From assembly GCA_911728435.2 (NCBI GenBank), contig OU452202.1, positions 310,001 to 374,000 of the forward strand: a stretch of 64,000 bases of DNA. Direction: 5' to 3'. This document shows, piece by piece, positions 22,249 through 34,526 of the stretch (positions within the stretch are counted from its first letter, which is position 1; each line of letters begins with the position of its first letter). The position numbers and the translations under genes are program-made. The notes under the pieces are model-generated. The model made no database searches, was not told the origin of the DNA, and saw only the letters and a list, made by a program, of their open reading frames with translations. This DNA is from Apoderus coryli (Eukaryota > Arthropoda > Insecta > Coleoptera > Attelabidae).

Positions 22249-24109
22249 ATGTCTCTTGAGCAATGCAAACGGAAAAGACGCGCTATAAAAGGCAAAGCAA
22301 CCATTTTTTCTAAATTTCTTTCACCGTTTTTAAATAAAACCACTGACAATTTCCGATATTGACAAAATAAATTTAAGAGAAAGATGCGACAAATTTGAGC
22401 TCATAATTGACGAGTTTAATGATATTCAGCTACAGGTTGAGTCTAATATTACTGGTGAAGATGTAGATGAACTTTTAGATATAGAAGAGAATGAACGAGA
22501 GGGTTTTGAGACAATGTTTTATGATCAGTTAAGTTTAGCTCGTGATTTACTCTCAAAATTCGAGGTCAAAAATAATTGTCCATCTATATCTTCCCATAGT
22601 GTAGCTGGTAGTATCAACAGTGAGCAAAATAATTTGTCTAATTTAGTAAAATTACCAAAGATCTCGTTACCTACGTTTAACGGCAAAAATTTACGATGGC
22701 TTGAGTACCGCGATACTTATGAATCCTTAATTCATAATAATGAAAGCCTAAGCCTTATTCAAAAATTCCATTATTTGACGGCATCCGTAGATAGTCCCCC
22801 TGCTGATATTTTAAACTCCATGGAATTTTCTGCTCAAAACTATATTACAGCTTGGAATTGCATTAAGGAACGCTACAATTGTCCTCGTTTGTTAATCGAT
22901 TATCACGTCAAAGCATTGCTTAATATAGACCAAGTTAAAAAAGATTCTTCAGGTGAATTGAGAAGCTTAAGAGACACGCTAATGAAAAATCTAAGAGCTC
23001 TCAAACAGTTGGAACAGCCAACGGAAAATTGGGATGTTCTTATAGTAGCTTTAGCAGCAGAAAAGTTAGATAAATCTACGAAATTTGAATGGGAAAAGTT
23101 TAAAATATCAAAAAATACTGTTCCAACATTTGAGAACTTTAAAGACTTTTTAAAATCTCGAGCGGAATTATTAGAGTCACTTGAACAAAACATTTCCGAG
23201 AATCCTCACAAACATTTTGAAAAACGTAATCCTAATTCAACTTGTGGTTTTTTTGTCACAGATAGTGATGCAAAAAATAAAAATATTCCTCTTTGTCAAA
23301 TGTGTAAAAAATCACATTATATTCAAAACTGTTCAGAGTTTGTGCATCTTTCTACTGAAGATAGATCACGAAAAGCGATCGCTTTAAAACTTTGTGTAAA
23401 TTGCTTGCGTTTCGGTCATTTTTCAAAGGTTTGTCGCAGTTCTACATGTCGAAAATGTCACCGAAAGCATCACACTTTATTACATACCGAATATAATACA
23501 AATACTCCTAACGATTCCTCGAATAAGAATTCACAACCTGGTGCAGTTTCTTCAAATTTGCCAATTCAAGTTCCTGTTAGCCAAGGTCAGGCTAGTACCA
23601 GTTCTTTTTCTGCCAATGGTTTGTTAGATGGAGTGCTTTTATCAACTGCTTATGTTAATGTATGTGATAAAGACGGAAAACTGCATTCTGTTAGAGATCT
23701 ATTAGATAGTGGTTCCCAGTCAAGTTTTATTTCCAAGTCCCTTTGCAGTAGATTAGGTATACCAGTTGAAGAAACAAATATCTCTATTAAAGGTCTAAAC
23801 AACTCTGTTTCTTCTGTCGAATATAAATGTCAGATTGTTATAAAATCTCAATATAGCAATTTTTCTGAAAATATTTCTTTTTTCATGTTGCCCAGAATTA
23901 CTGAAAACTTACCTAGTGTGAAATTTGATGTTAGAAAGTTAGAGATACCTGCAAATATTAAACTGGCAGATCCTACGTTTTTTGAACCTGGATCGATAGA
24001 TATCTTGATTGGAGCTGACCTATTTTGGCGTCTAATTTGTAACGGTCAGCATTTCCTTGGTAATAACAAACCAGTGCTTCAAAAGACTCGATTTGGCTGG
24101 ATAGTTTAA
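22249..24109 (+). pseudogene. gag-pro: BEL-A gag-protease, frameshifted and truncated
   Basis: Begins at ATG 22249 (MSLEQCKRKRRAIKGK). A frameshift near 22345 moves to frame 2, open to 24109. The frame contains a DUF1759-type gag (KLPKISLPTFNGKNLRWLEY onwards), two zinc-binding blocks (CQMCKKSHYIQNC; CVNCLRFGHFSKVC with CRKCHRKHH) and a DUF1758-type aspartic protease with catalytic LLDSGSQSSFI. It stops at GWIV where the LINE is inserted. Pol continues near 27755. Confidence 0.85.
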
Positions 24110-24339
24110 TAATAATAAATCATTTATGGTGAAATCAAAAATTACAAAAATCAAATGAACTCATACATAAATTAGTAATTTCAGCAAAAGGAAAGAGTTT
24201 GATTTTAAGTCATTCTTCCACTCTTCCTAAGATATAAAAAAAAAAATACATATACGCACACAGTTAAAAAGAAATAAAAAGCAGGAAAACAGAGCTAATC
24301 AACAATATTTAAATTTTAAGTACATAAATTAATAGCACA

Positions 24340-24600
24340 TCAAATAACAGAAATACACATTCTTAATTGGCTTTTAAATGAACTTGGTGACAAGTCCAAC
24401 AAATAATATACAGAATTCAGCAATTTAGGCGCCATACACGAAAATGAACCCTCATATCTAGCGGTTCTGCGCTGGGGAATAGTGAAAGAATTAGTCCGTA
24501 TATTCACATTGTGAACACTAGAACGCCTGTTCAATAGTCTATATAAGTAAGACGGCGATTTAGAATGATACAATTTATATAGCATCATAATGTAAAAAAA
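24340..24600 (-). pseudogene. LINE ORF2 C-terminal tail (out of frame)
   Basis: Reads MMLYKLYHSKSPSYLYRLLN, an Arg/Ser-rich stretch with RTARYEGSFSC, then a Leu/Ser-rich end. This is the usual C-terminus of such ORF2 proteins. It is separated from the main ORF2 by a TGA after LDSVLD and a one-base shift near 24590. Confidence 0.7.
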
Positions 24601-24602
24601 TT

Positions 24603-27100
24603 TCAGTCTAGAACCGAGTCTAATCTCAGACCCCTATAAGGCACTTTACAGACATACCTAATGCAAGCATTCTGCACTCTTTGAATCTTGGCTTTATTAT
24701 AATCTGTTAGAAAGCTATAATATACCTGAGAGCAGTAGTCAATGTTGGGATACACCAATGCTTTAACCAGAGAAAGCTTCGTCCTTTCATCCAAAACATC
24801 CTTAAGATGATACAATGACTTCAGTCTATAAAACGCATTCTTATAAACATGGATGCAATGCTCATGAAAAGACAGTCTGGTATCGAAAATAACACCCAAA
24901 TTACGGGCCTCTCTCTTCCACTGGACTTCGACGCTATTAATCTTTACACCGAAAGCAGTCTCAACAAGCTCAGTCGCACGCTCATTTCCAAAACACATTG
25001 CAATTGACTTTTTTGGATTAATTTTTAGTCCATTCTCAAGGCACCATCCCGAAAACCCACACAGATCCTTGTCCATATCCCTCATCACTCTAGGCAAGTC
25101 ACCCAAAGGGAATGACATATAAAACTGGATATCGTCCGCATACATATGGATACGACAGTGTTGAACCACGCTGCCTATGTCAAAAGTATACAAAGAAAAC
25201 AGAAGAGGGCCCAATATGCTACCCTGAGGGACACCACATGTTGTTTCTTTAAAGTCAGATAAATCTGAAGGACTGATTTTAACTCTCTGTTTTCTATGAA
25301 CTAAGTAATTCCGAAACCATTCCATGCATGTCTCGGTGAAACCAATATATTTCAACTTAGACAAGAGCAAATCAAAATTCACCAAGTCAAACGCCTTACT
25401 CTGGTCCAATAAAACAAGAACCGTGAGCTCTGAATTGTCCATTGCTCGTGCAATATCATCTACGACTTTTAGCAACGCAGTGTTAGTGCTATGCATCCTG
25501 CGAAATCCGGACTGAACTTCAGGCAATAAATTATTCTCATTCAAAAACTGTTGCACTTGCCTGCTAACTATACGCTCAAAAACCTTGGAAAATGCGGGCA
25601 AAATGGATATTGGTCGAAGGTCACTGAATGTAGACGGACGGGAAACCTTAGGCAGTGGTATAACATTAGCTGTCTTCCAACTTTCAGGAAACGTGCCACT
25701 CTCAAGAGACTTATTAAAAATATGTGTTACCACATGTATACAAAAAGGAAGCACCATTCGGATCATTCTTATATTCACACCATCAATGCCATAAGACTCA
25801 GACCTGACTGAACGCACACTCTCAAAAACATCCTCATTTGATATCTCATGAAACTCGAAACGAAGATGTTCCCCAAATGTAGTAGCGTTATAAAATTGTA
25901 TATTATCATTGCTTACATTAATCGGTCCCGCGGCATTTAAAAAATAGTTATTTAAATCATCGGGCTTTCTTAATTCCTCAGGAATATGGGAAGTACCCTT
26001 GCCCTTCGAAGAAAAAACGCCCCACTGAGAAAACTTGCTCCAAAGTTTTTTTGAGTCTGTTTTGAAACGCTGAATTGTTTGGGAAACATAAGCCTTCTTT
26101 TCAGCATTAATCGCGTTTTTAACATAATTACGCATTTCTACGTAGTGTAAACGTGATGCGAATGAACGAGTCCCCAAATACTTTCGATGCGCTTTATTTC
26201 TTAAATTTATCATTTTTTTTATGGTATATGTAATGTATGGACGAAAAGGGCGATTTGCTCTAATAGATCTGAGAGGGGCATGTGTATTAAAAAGTGTTAA
26301 TATATTTTCATTAAGTTGTTCGACTGCCGTTGAAACATCAGTGGCGAGAGCAACAGCATCCCAATCAAATGAGAGCGCATCCTCTGAGAATAGTTCGGAG
26401 TTAAAGCCATGAAAACATCTATAGATAATATCTCTCCCAACTCTCCCCACAGACTCAACAGACAGAGTGCAGAATACAAGCAAATGATCAGTCTTACAAC
26501 CAGTGTCAATCGTAGTAGAGAAATCCAATTTCAAGTTGTTACTGATGCAAATGATATCAATCAATGATTCACTGGTATTTGTTATTCGTGTTGGCCCATC
26601 AATTACCTGCACTAAATCAAACTGTTGCGTTACCGAGAGAAACTTTAGGACATCGCTCGATTGCCGATTCAAAAAATTTATATTGCAATCACCCATAAGT
26701 ACAATAGAATCAGTATTCAAATATACTTTCTCCAACAAATCAGTCAATTCATAGACCGAATCAATATTAATATGTGGTGGTCTGTATATGACACCCATAC
26801 CGATCTTCTTATTTTTTAAAGAAACTAGTGTCCACAATTGTTCAATACCATTGTCACTAATAAAAGACAACATAACCCTTGACCTAAACTTATTTTTTAT
26901 ATATACGGCTAAACCCCCACCCCTGCTTGGGCGATCGAGTCTATGCATATCGTAACCTACCAAACTTATATAATCATTGGGGAAATCTTGCCTCAACCAT
27001 GTCTCAGACACTGTCAGTACATCAAAGCTTTGCTCTAATGCAAAATTCTTAAAATTACCGAAATCCGCTACAAGAGACCTTATGTTAATATGTGCGCATT
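24603..27100 (-). pseudogene. LINE ORF2: endonuclease and reverse transcriptase
   Basis: Open for more than 800 codons. The N-terminal apurinic-type endonuclease starts upstream of the first ATG (AHINIRSLVADF near 27080). It includes SETWLRQDF, RPSRGGGLAVYIK, VIYRPPH, LMGDCNINFL and CKTDHLLVFC. RT follows with NVIPLPKVSRPSTFSDLRPI, GFRRMHSTNTALLKVVDD, LLDQSKAFDLVN, GVPQGSILGPLLFSLY and catalytic MYADDIQFY. ATG 27011 is internal to the endonuclease, so the true start lies close to the ORF1 stop. The core is intact; only the C-terminal end is broken. Confidence 0.85.
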
Positions 27101-27106
27101 TGAGCT

Positions 27107-27716
27107 TTAGTTTTTTGACTTTGCAATTGTTGGCACACCCTGTACATATTTTATAAAAAGATCGCTCTCGCCAGACTCAACTCTATCAGTCATCTGTGAT
27201 TTGATGTTTTTGTAATATTCCCGTTCCATTAAAGTTTTATCAGTATTTATAGAGACGCCCCTGTAACTGACACCCAATTTACGTTTGGACTTCAGCACCA
27301 GAGACACATCCTTCCTAGACGTCAGCTCAACTTTCACTGGGGCAGGTTTGTTGTTTCGATCTTTACCAATCCGTGTAACGTTGATCCTCTCTGTTGCTAT
27401 GTTTGGACAGATGCTTTTGAGTAGTACCAATACTGAATCTTTATCAGACTCGGGACTTGAATTCGATTGAAGTCCATAGATAATAATATTTTGTTCGCGT
27501 TTTTGGCGTTCTTTTAATTCGCTCAATAGCGCCTCGTTATTACCTGAACCAGATGTTTCGTGGGTAGGGGCTACATTATTAACATTTACGATCGAGGTCA
27601 TTTGTTTCTTAATTCCAGATATTTCGTTTCTTAGCATATTATTCACCTCAAGTTGTTGGACATATTTCTGCTGTAAATCACGATACATTTCCTCGATAAT
27701 TGTTAATTTATTCATT
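27107..27716 (-). CDS. LINE ORF1: coiled-coil, RRM-like protein
   Basis: Likely starts at the Met of MNKLTIIEEMYRDLQQK (about 27716); upstream residues are probably flank. The N-terminal ~60 residues are a heptad-rich coiled coil, then a linker. An RRM-like region follows (QNIIIYGLQSN, RIGKDRNNKPAPVKVELTS, VSINTDKTLMEREYYK). No CCHC knuckles are visible. Such ORF1 proteins bind the element RNA. The stop lies about 10 bases before the ORF2 region, in another frame. Confidence 0.65.
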
Positions 27717-27754
27717 ACATCACCTATGGTGTACGATATCCTGAGAAGAATTCT

Positions 27755-29972
27755 ATTTCTTGCAAATTTGCGCAAAGTTTTGAATCTGATATACTAACTC
27801 AGTTAACTCGATTCTGGGAAATAGAAGAATGTCCAAGCACTATTCTAAGTACAATGTCACAAGAAGAAATACTTAGTATGAGAAGCTGGGACATATGAAA
27901 AAAGTCTCAAATATACCTAGAGAAAGTGACGTAACATATTATCTTCCTCACCATGGGGTTCTGCGCTAAGATAGCCTTACTACTAAATTACGAACAGTAT
28001 TTGATGCAAGTGCCCCAAGCTCAACTGGTGATTTACTTAATCATATTCAAATGAAAGGCCCTGTATTGCAGCAAAGTCTCTTTTCAATTTTACTCAGATT
28101 CAGGCAACACGCTATAGCAATGACTGCAGATATTGAAAAAATGTATAGAAATGTGAATATTGCTGACGAACATTTGCCATTGCAACGTATTCTCTGGAGA
28201 AGTAGTCCCGATAAGGAGCTTTCCACGTATGAATTGCAAACGGTTACTTATGGTACCACGGCTGGTTCGTTTTTGTCTATTCGGTGTCTCATTCAACTTG
28301 CTATGGACAATGAAAAATCTTTTCCACAGTTTTCAGATATAATCAAGTCAGATTTCTACGTAGATGATCTTCTTACAGGTTCTGAATCCGTAGATGAGGC
28401 TCTACAAATTTGTAATGGCGTTTCTGAAATTCTCAGTCAAGGATGTTTTAATCTAAGAAAATTTGTTTCTAGTAATCGTGAACTTCTAGAAAGAATTCCT
28501 GGAAAAACCGAAAATGTGAAGATTGTGAATCTTGGTGAAAATGAAAATTCCAAAACATTAGGTTTGATTTGGAACCCATCTTCCGATAAATTTTTATACA
28601 AAATAAATTCTAAATCTCAAAACAAAATCGTAACTAAACGTGAAATTCTTTCAAGAATTTCCCAGGTGTTTGATCCTTTAGGTTTGCTAAGTCCATGCGT
28701 AATTATAGGAAAGATTTTGTTACAAAAGATTTGGTTAGAAAAATGTTCTTGGGATGAGGGTTTACCGCTGCATATTCACACGGCGTGGATTACTTTAAGG
28801 GATGAATTACCTCTGCTAAATGATTTGGAAATAGATAGGCACGTGATTTGTGAAAATCCAGAGCGCATTGAATTGCACGGGTTCGCTGATGCTTCAGAAT
28901 CAGCCTACGGTGGCTGTATATACATTCGTTCGATTGATAAACAAGGCCATGTATACGTGAAATTGCTTACTGCTAAAAGCAAGGTTTCTCCACTGAAAAC
29001 AATGCCAAGATTAGAATTATGTGGTTGTTTGGTACTTGCAAGATTAGCAAATGAAGTTACAAAATCATTAAGACTTTCATTTCATGATAAATTCCTTTGG
29101 ACTGATTCGACTGTAGCACTTGGTTGGTTAAAAACTGAACCTAGCCGATTGAAGTCATTTGTAAGCAACCGCGTAGCAGAAATTCAAGAGCTCACTTCTA
29201 CTTATCATTGGAATCATATAGCTACTAATTATAATGCTGCAGATTTGCTAACATGGGGTGTAAGACCTAGTGAATTGAAATTTTCTAGTCTTTGGTGGTT
29301 TGGTCCAAAATTTCTTTTGCAGAGCAGGTCACATTGGTCTATTTCTAGTATTGACGTAAACAATTTACCCGATATACGCAAACCTGATATGTTTGTATTT
29401 GAACAAATACTTGAAAGCTCAATAATTAATAAATTTTCTACTTTGAGAAAGTTAAATAGCGTTGTCGCTTATATATTACGTTGGAAAAACAATGTTAAAA
29501 CTCGTAAACAGCTACAGGAAACCGGAGCACTTTCTGTATCAGAATTGAGTAATGCATTGTTATAATTAAAATTTCACAAAATCAAACTTTTTCAAAAGAA
29601 ATTACTATGTTAAAGCAAAACAAAACTTTAAAAAATGATAGTAAAATTCTAAATCCTTTTTTAGATAAATTAGGCGTTTTACGCGTTGGCGGTCGTATTA
29701 GCGCATCTAATTTTAATTTTGAAGAGAAACACCCAGTAATTTTAACAGAAAAAGATTATTTAACTAAGTTGATTGAATGAAAGTGAACATATTAGATTAT
29801 TACATTGTGGTCCGCAACAATTACTCGCATCAGTGCGCGATAAATTTTGGCCAATAAGAGGCCGATCTTTAGCAAGGAAAGTTGTACGTAATTGTGTCAA
29901 ATGTTTCCGTTTTAATGCAAATACTTCTATGCCAATTATGGGTAATTTACCACCTGAACGGTTAAATCCAAG
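27755..29972 (+). pseudogene. pol: BEL-A RT, RNase H and start of integrase
   Basis: Resumes after the LINE with SCKFAQSFESDILTQLTRFW, then stops at 27898. An internal deletion of about 100 codons joins this to the conserved GHMKKV motif in another frame. A TAA near 27968 follows, then a long open frame to 29565. RT shows MTADIEKMYRNV and catalytic SDFYVDDLLTGSE. RNase H shows LHGFADASESAYGGCIY, MPRLELCGCLVL and WTDSTVALGWL. Integrase begins after a stop/frameshift region (GVLRVGGRIS, then LLHCGPQQLL, CVKCFRF). It breaks at the BEL-B insertion in the codons after ERLNP. Confidence 0.85.
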
Positions 29973-30193
29973 TGTTACGTTTGTACGTAAATGAATGAAA
30001 AAATTACCAAGTTTATAATATTTTATTGTGGACTGTTATAAAATATAAATGACATGAATTGATTTTTCTTTTTAATTCTAATTGGCAATGTCAAAATCAA
30101 AAACTTTTTTTTTTAACATGCTCGATATTTTTTAACTAAATAAACATACAAAGTGTAATAAATTACAACATAAAAAACTTAAATTCTTTAACA
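29973..30193 (-). repeat. 3' LTR of BEL-B
   Basis: TGTTACGTTTG...TTCTTTAACA on the plus strand. Identical to the other LTR except G for A near 30087. Confidence 0.9.
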
Positions 30194-30229
30194 TATGCCG
30201 CCCGCCTTGGAAAGGCGACTTTCCAAAAT

Positions 30230-32407
30230 TCAGTCTATTGGCAATGGACACACTTTATTTATTGCACGCTTAAATGGTGTCGAACTATAAGCTGTCTTGA
30301 TGCTGACGACTCGCACTCTTCCATCCATTCCAGGGAATGCGGCAACAATTCTTCCCATTGGCCAGGATAGAGGTGGTGTATTTTCATCCTTAATCAACAC
30401 AATACTTCCAGGTGAAAACAAATCATTGACATCACCTTTCTTCCATTTTTTTCGTTGTTGTAATGTCGTTAAATATTCAGATTTCCAACGTTTCCAGAAA
30501 TGTTGAATCATTTGCTGCAGCCGGTAATACTGTTTGAGACGATTACCCTCTATTTCACTTAGATCAGATTGAGGCAATGACAGAAGTGAGTCACCAATAA
30601 GAAAATGACCAGGTGTCAGTATTGAAAAATCGTTAGGATCATTAGTTAAAGGTGTAATAGGTCTAGAGTTAAGAACAGATTCAACTTGTGCTATGACAGT
30701 CGATAATTCCTCATATGTTAAATGCGCATTGCCTACAATACGCTTCAAATGGAATTTTGCTGATTTCACAGCTGCTTCATGCAAACCACCAAAATGAGGG
30801 GATCTTGCGGGTTGAAATTTCCATTCTATGGAATTTTGTGAAAGAAAATGATTAAATTTTTCATATTTATGAACATTTGATAACAGAGCTGAGACATTCT
30901 TTAATTCGTTACTTGCCCCAACAAAATTGGAACCATTATCCGAATAAATTTTTGCGCATAAACCGCGCCTTGCTGTAAATCTTTTTAATGAATTTAAAAA
31001 AGCATGTGCAGTTAAATCACCCACAAGTTCAAGATGCACAGCTTTCGAAGTAAAACAAACAAATATACATAAATAAGCCTTAACTATTTTTCTGTTACGA
31101 AGTTTGCCGTCCTTAATTAGAAAAGGCCCAGCAAAATCAACAGCCACAGTAATAAATGCTCTAACTGGATTTATTCTATCAGAAGGCAAATTTGCCATTA
31201 TTTGATTTACAGTTCTAGGATTAGCACGAAAACATGTTACGCATTCGCGTAATACCAGTTTAACTGCATTTTTTCCATTAATTGGCCAAAATTTCAATCT
31301 TACTGCTGCTAATGTTGTTTGTATCCCGGAATGCAAACTCTGAAGATGAGCCTGCTTTATCACTAATTTAGTAAAATGACCATTTTTTGGCAGCAAAATT
31401 GGAAATTTTTGTTCAAATGAATATTGCGAATTTGCTAATCTTCCTCCTACACGAATTATTCCCTGATCGTCAAGAAAAGGATTTAATGATAATAATTTAC
31501 TATTCTGTGCAATTTGTTTATTGTTTTTTAAATTATGAATTTCATTATAAAACTCCTTCAATTGTACCAACTTTATCGCCCATACCAAGGAATTGTTAAT
31601 TTCAGTATTAGTTAAAATGCCAATCATTTTTTGTTTATTGTGTTTGGATAATTTACAATTTTCGATAAAGCGAAAACAATATGCTAAAACACGTTTTAAC
31701 TTATGCAAGCTAGAATATCCATTTATAATATTAAATGCAGAATCATACAAAACAGGACAGGAAATTAAAAATGTGCGTTCATCGGGAATCTTTTTAGGTA
31801 TTTCAAATAAAGGAGCAGGCCAAAAGGATTCATCTTTGTATAACCAATCAGGTCCCTGCCACCAACGTTTAATATCTTTTAAATTCTCGGGTTCGACCCC
31901 TCGCGAAATGATGTCAGCGGGATTACATTTGCCACTGATGTGTCTCCACTGAGCATTACAAGTAAGGCTTTCGATTTTAGAAACACGATTTGCCACAAAT
32001 ATCTCCCACCTACTTGCATCTGAAGATAACCAACTTAAAACAATTGACGAATCGCACCAAAAATACCTCTTATTAAACTGGATTTTTAAGGTAGAATTTA
32101 TTTTATCAGAGAGCTCTGCAGCCAACAAGGCCCCACAAAGTTCCAATCGTGGCATAGTAAGTGTTTTTAATGGCGCTACTTTTGATTTGGCACACAGTAA
32201 TTGAATGCAGTTGTTTCCCAATTTATCGAAACTCTTTAAGTATATACAGGTACCAAATGCCTTTTGGGAAGCATCTGAAAAACTATGCATTTCAATGGAA
32301 ATTGGATTTTCTAGTAAAGCATGCCTGGGTACCTGTATCTCTGCTAAGGAATGTAACTTTTCGCAAAAATGAGCACTGATTTTGTAAATTAATAGGAACT
32401 GTTTCAT
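30230..32407 (-). CDS. pol: BEL-B RNase H and integrase
   Basis: A 725-codon frame. RNase H: MHSFSDASQKAFGTCIYLKS, TMPRLELCGALLAAELSDK and WCDSSIVLSWLS. Integrase: IIRVGGRLANS, zinc finger HLQSLHSG with CVTCFRA, and DDE residues in VAVDFAGPF, IYSDNGSNF and FGGLHEAAVKSAKFHLKR. The DUF5641-type C-terminal module is complete (SIVLIKDENTPPLSWPMGRI to VCPLPID). It is separated from the RT frame by a one-base change near 32370-32390. The polyprotein is therefore not translated as one unit unless that shift is bypassed. Confidence 0.85.
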   Translation of the reverse strand: MKQFLLIYKISAHFCEKLHSLAEIQVPRHALLENPISIEMHSFSDASQKAFGTCIYLKSFDKLGNNCIQLLCAKSKVAPLKTLTMPRLELCGALLAAELSDKINSTLKIQFNKRYFWCDSSIVLSWLSSDASRWEIFVANRVSKIESLTCNAQWRHISGKCNPADIISRGVEPENLKDIKRWWQGPDWLYKDESFWPAPLFEIPKKIPDERTFLISCPVLYDSAFNIINGYSSLHKLKRVLAYCFRFIENCKLSKHNKQKMIGILTNTEINNSLVWAIKLVQLKEFYNEIHNLKNNKQIAQNSKLLSLNPFLDDQGIIRVGGRLANSQYSFEQKFPILLPKNGHFTKLVIKQAHLQSLHSGIQTTLAAVRLKFWPINGKNAVKLVLRECVTCFRANPRTVNQIMANLPSDRINPVRAFITVAVDFAGPFLIKDGKLRNRKIVKAYLCIFVCFTSKAVHLELVGDLTAHAFLNSLKRFTARRGLCAKIYSDNGSNFVGASNELKNVSALLSNVHKYEKFNHFLSQNSIEWKFQPARSPHFGGLHEAAVKSAKFHLKRIVGNAHLTYEELSTVIAQVESVLNSRPITPLTNDPNDFSILTPGHFLIGDSLLSLPQSDLSEIEGNRLKQYYRLQQMIQHFWKRWKSEYLTTLQQRKKWKKGDVNDLFSPGSIVLIKDENTPPLSWPMGRIVAAFPGMDGRVRVVSIKTAYSSTPFKRAINKVCPLPID

Positions 32408-34526
32408 CCCAACCTAATCGATTTTGCCACAATTGCTGCAAAATTATTTTTGCTCTGACTACGACCGGCCCTATTAAACCTAAAGGATCGAATAACTGAG
32501 CTATGATAGACAATATGGATCTTTTAGTAATTTGTTTTTCTTGCTCAAGCGCAACTGTAAAATGAAATGTATCGGATTTTGCATTCCACATTAGCCCAAG
32601 GGTTTTATGACAATCATTATCATCTGCTATATAATATTGAAGAGAGCTACAGTCTTTGTCCATAGACTCTTCCAACACTTGTTTGTTGTTAGATATCCAC
32701 TGTCGCAAAAGAAAACCATAATTTTCAAGTATATGAGAAATTTCACGCTTTAATTCAATTGTGCCTTCAATAGAATCTGAGCCAGTAAGAAGATCGTCAA
32801 CATAAAAGTCGGACAATATGGTCTGCGAAGCAATCGGAAATGCTTCAGCATTATCTACAGCACACTGATGCAAACTACGTATGGCTAAAAATGCTGCTGA
32901 AGCCGTACCATAAGTTACAGTATTAAGTCTGAAATGTGACAAAGGCTCATCTGGATTAGAACGCCATAAAATTCTTTGAAGGTCACGAAATTGTTCAGCG
33001 ACTTCAACCTGTCGATACATTTTAGCAATATCTCCAGTTATTACATATTTATGTTTTCTGAAACGAGTAAGAATGGAAAAAATATCTTGCTGTAATGTAG
33101 GACCAACCAATAGAATATCATTTAATGAAATACCATTATCAGATTTAGCAGAAGCATCAAAAACTACGCGCAACTTTGTTGTTAAGCTTGATTCTTTGAT
33201 TATCCCATGATGTGGCAAATAATAAATTTGAGTTTGGAAATTATTGACATTTTCATGATCGATTTTAGACATATGTCCTAATGATTGATATTCGGACATG
33301 AAATTGCAATATTTGATTTTTAGATCTGGATTTTTTGAAAACTTGCGCTCCAGAGCTAAAAATCTGCGTCGTGCACATTCAAATGATCCTCCAAGTTGAG
33401 GTGTAGTTTTGCGCAAAGGTAAAGTTACCACAAACCGACCATTGTTATTGCGACTTAAAGTTTCTAAAAACATTTGTTCACAGAACCTATCATCATTGCT
33501 CAAACTGTTTGGTTTATTGTTATCTGAGACCTCTTCAATTTTCCAAAATTTTTCCAAAGTCTCCCGAATATTATGATTCATTGATAAGTTACAAAACGTT
33601 TTTTGAGCCTTAGATTTAATTTTGTTAATTGCTAGAGGCCCTGTTACTAACCAACCAAAATGTGTTTCTTGCAAAATGGGTAAATTTTTACCAAGCTTGA
33701 CTTGTCCAATGCACATAAGTTCCCAATAAACATCTGCGCCAAGTAAGATATCTATTTTATCAGACATGTGAAAACCTGGATCTGCTAAAACCAAGTCATT
33801 GGGAATATCCAATATAGAAGAATGGAATGAATGTATGGGAATATTTTCTGTGATTTTATCTATGATTAAAAATGAAACATTTTTCAGATAATTGTTATAC
33901 ATTGACCTTATTGTAGCATAAGTTTTATTCCGAATATGTGACACTGTTTGATTAACTCCAACAACTGATGAACTAGTATTGATTTTGGATAGCTTTAATC
34001 TTTCAAATAGCTTCAATGACATAAATGAGGACATACTCCCAGAATCTAACAAAGCTCGAGCCTTTACTGGATTACCATTAGCATCCAATATGAAAATTAT
34101 GGCAGTTGCCAATAAAACAGATGTTTCTGTACTAACATGTGTATTTATTATTGCATCTTGTATTTGTTTTGAACTTACAGTTTGATCAACTTCTGTATGA
34201 TTGTCTGACTTGGAATAAGAGCTTGCGCTTGGCCTTTCTGTAGTAGTCTTGCATGTAGTATCAACATGATTTTGATAGTCACTATAATGTAAAAGCGTAT
34301 TATGCTTACGATTGCATTTTTTGCAGCCACTAGACTTACAATCGGATGAGATATGACCATCTCGTAAACAATTTGCACATAATTTCAATTTTTTGATTTC
34401 AAAATATCTAGTCTTAATTGGAAAATTAAGAAATTTTTGACAATAGTAAATTAAATGAGAACCATTACAAAGCGAACATTTTTTATTTTTCTCCTGATTA
34501 AAATGTTTTAACACCTGTGACCACAT
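32292..34526 (-). CDS. pol: BEL-B zinc finger, protease and RT
   Basis: A 744-codon frame. Zinc-binding CSLCNGSHLIYYC and CANCLRDGHISSDC with CKKCNRKHN come first, then the DUF1758-type protease with ALLDSGSMSSFMS. RT follows (VVFDASAKSDNGISLNDILL; ITGDIAKMYRQVEV; catalytic SDFYVDDLLTGSD), then the connection FDPLGLIGPVVVRAK. Its upstream end overlaps the gag frame; an extra T in a T-run near 34497 explains the shift. All catalytic motifs are present. Confidence 0.85.
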   Translation of the reverse strand: MWSQVLKHFNQEKNKKCSLCNGSHLIYYCQKFLNFPIKTRYFEIKKLKLCANCLRDGHISSDCKSSGCKKCNRKHNTLLHYSDYQNHVDTTCKTTTERPSASSYSKSDNHTEVDQTVSSKQIQDAIINTHVSTETSVLLATAIIFILDANGNPVKARALLDSGSMSSFMSLKLFERLKLSKINTSSSVVGVNQTVSHIRNKTYATIRSMYNNYLKNVSFLIIDKITENIPIHSFHSSILDIPNDLVLADPGFHMSDKIDILLGADVYWELMCIGQVKLGKNLPILQETHFGWLVTGPLAINKIKSKAQKTFCNLSMNHNIRETLEKFWKIEEVSDNNKPNSLSNDDRFCEQMFLETLSRNNNGRFVVTLPLRKTTPQLGGSFECARRRFLALERKFSKNPDLKIKYCNFMSEYQSLGHMSKIDHENVNNFQTQIYYLPHHGIIKESSLTTKLRVVFDASAKSDNGISLNDILLVGPTLQQDIFSILTRFRKHKYVITGDIAKMYRQVEVAEQFRDLQRILWRSNPDEPLSHFRLNTVTYGTASAAFLAIRSLHQCAVDNAEAFPIASQTILSDFYVDDLLTGSDSIEGTIELKREISHILENYGFLLRQWISNNKQVLEESMDKDCSSLQYYIADDNDCHKTLGLMWNAKSDTFHFTVALEQEKQITKRSILSIIAQLFDPLGLIGPVVVRAKIILQQLWQNRLGWDETVPINLQNQCSFLRKVTFLSRDTGTQACFTRKSNFH

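Larger units (their letters stand above)
24110..27755 (-). mobile_element. Jockey-like LINE inserted in BEL-A
   Basis: Non-LTR retrotransposon in minus orientation: ORF1 at the high-coordinate end, then ORF2 with endonuclease and RT, then a 3' UTR. The 3' end, at low coordinates, finishes in a short (TTA)n tract at 24108-24120, as in several non-LTR clades. The 5' boundary is uncertain (27716-27755). No RNase H follows the RT, which fits a Jockey-type clade. A clear target duplication was not found. Confidence 0.8.

Noticed and set aside
25324..26754. Plus-strand frames inside the LINE and similar antisense frames inside BEL-B and BEL-C
   Set aside because: Shadows of the minus-strand element ORFs.
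34490..34526. Programmed frameshift between BEL-B gag and pol
   Set aside because: A single extra T in a T-run explains it, and BEL-C reads through the same region in one frame.
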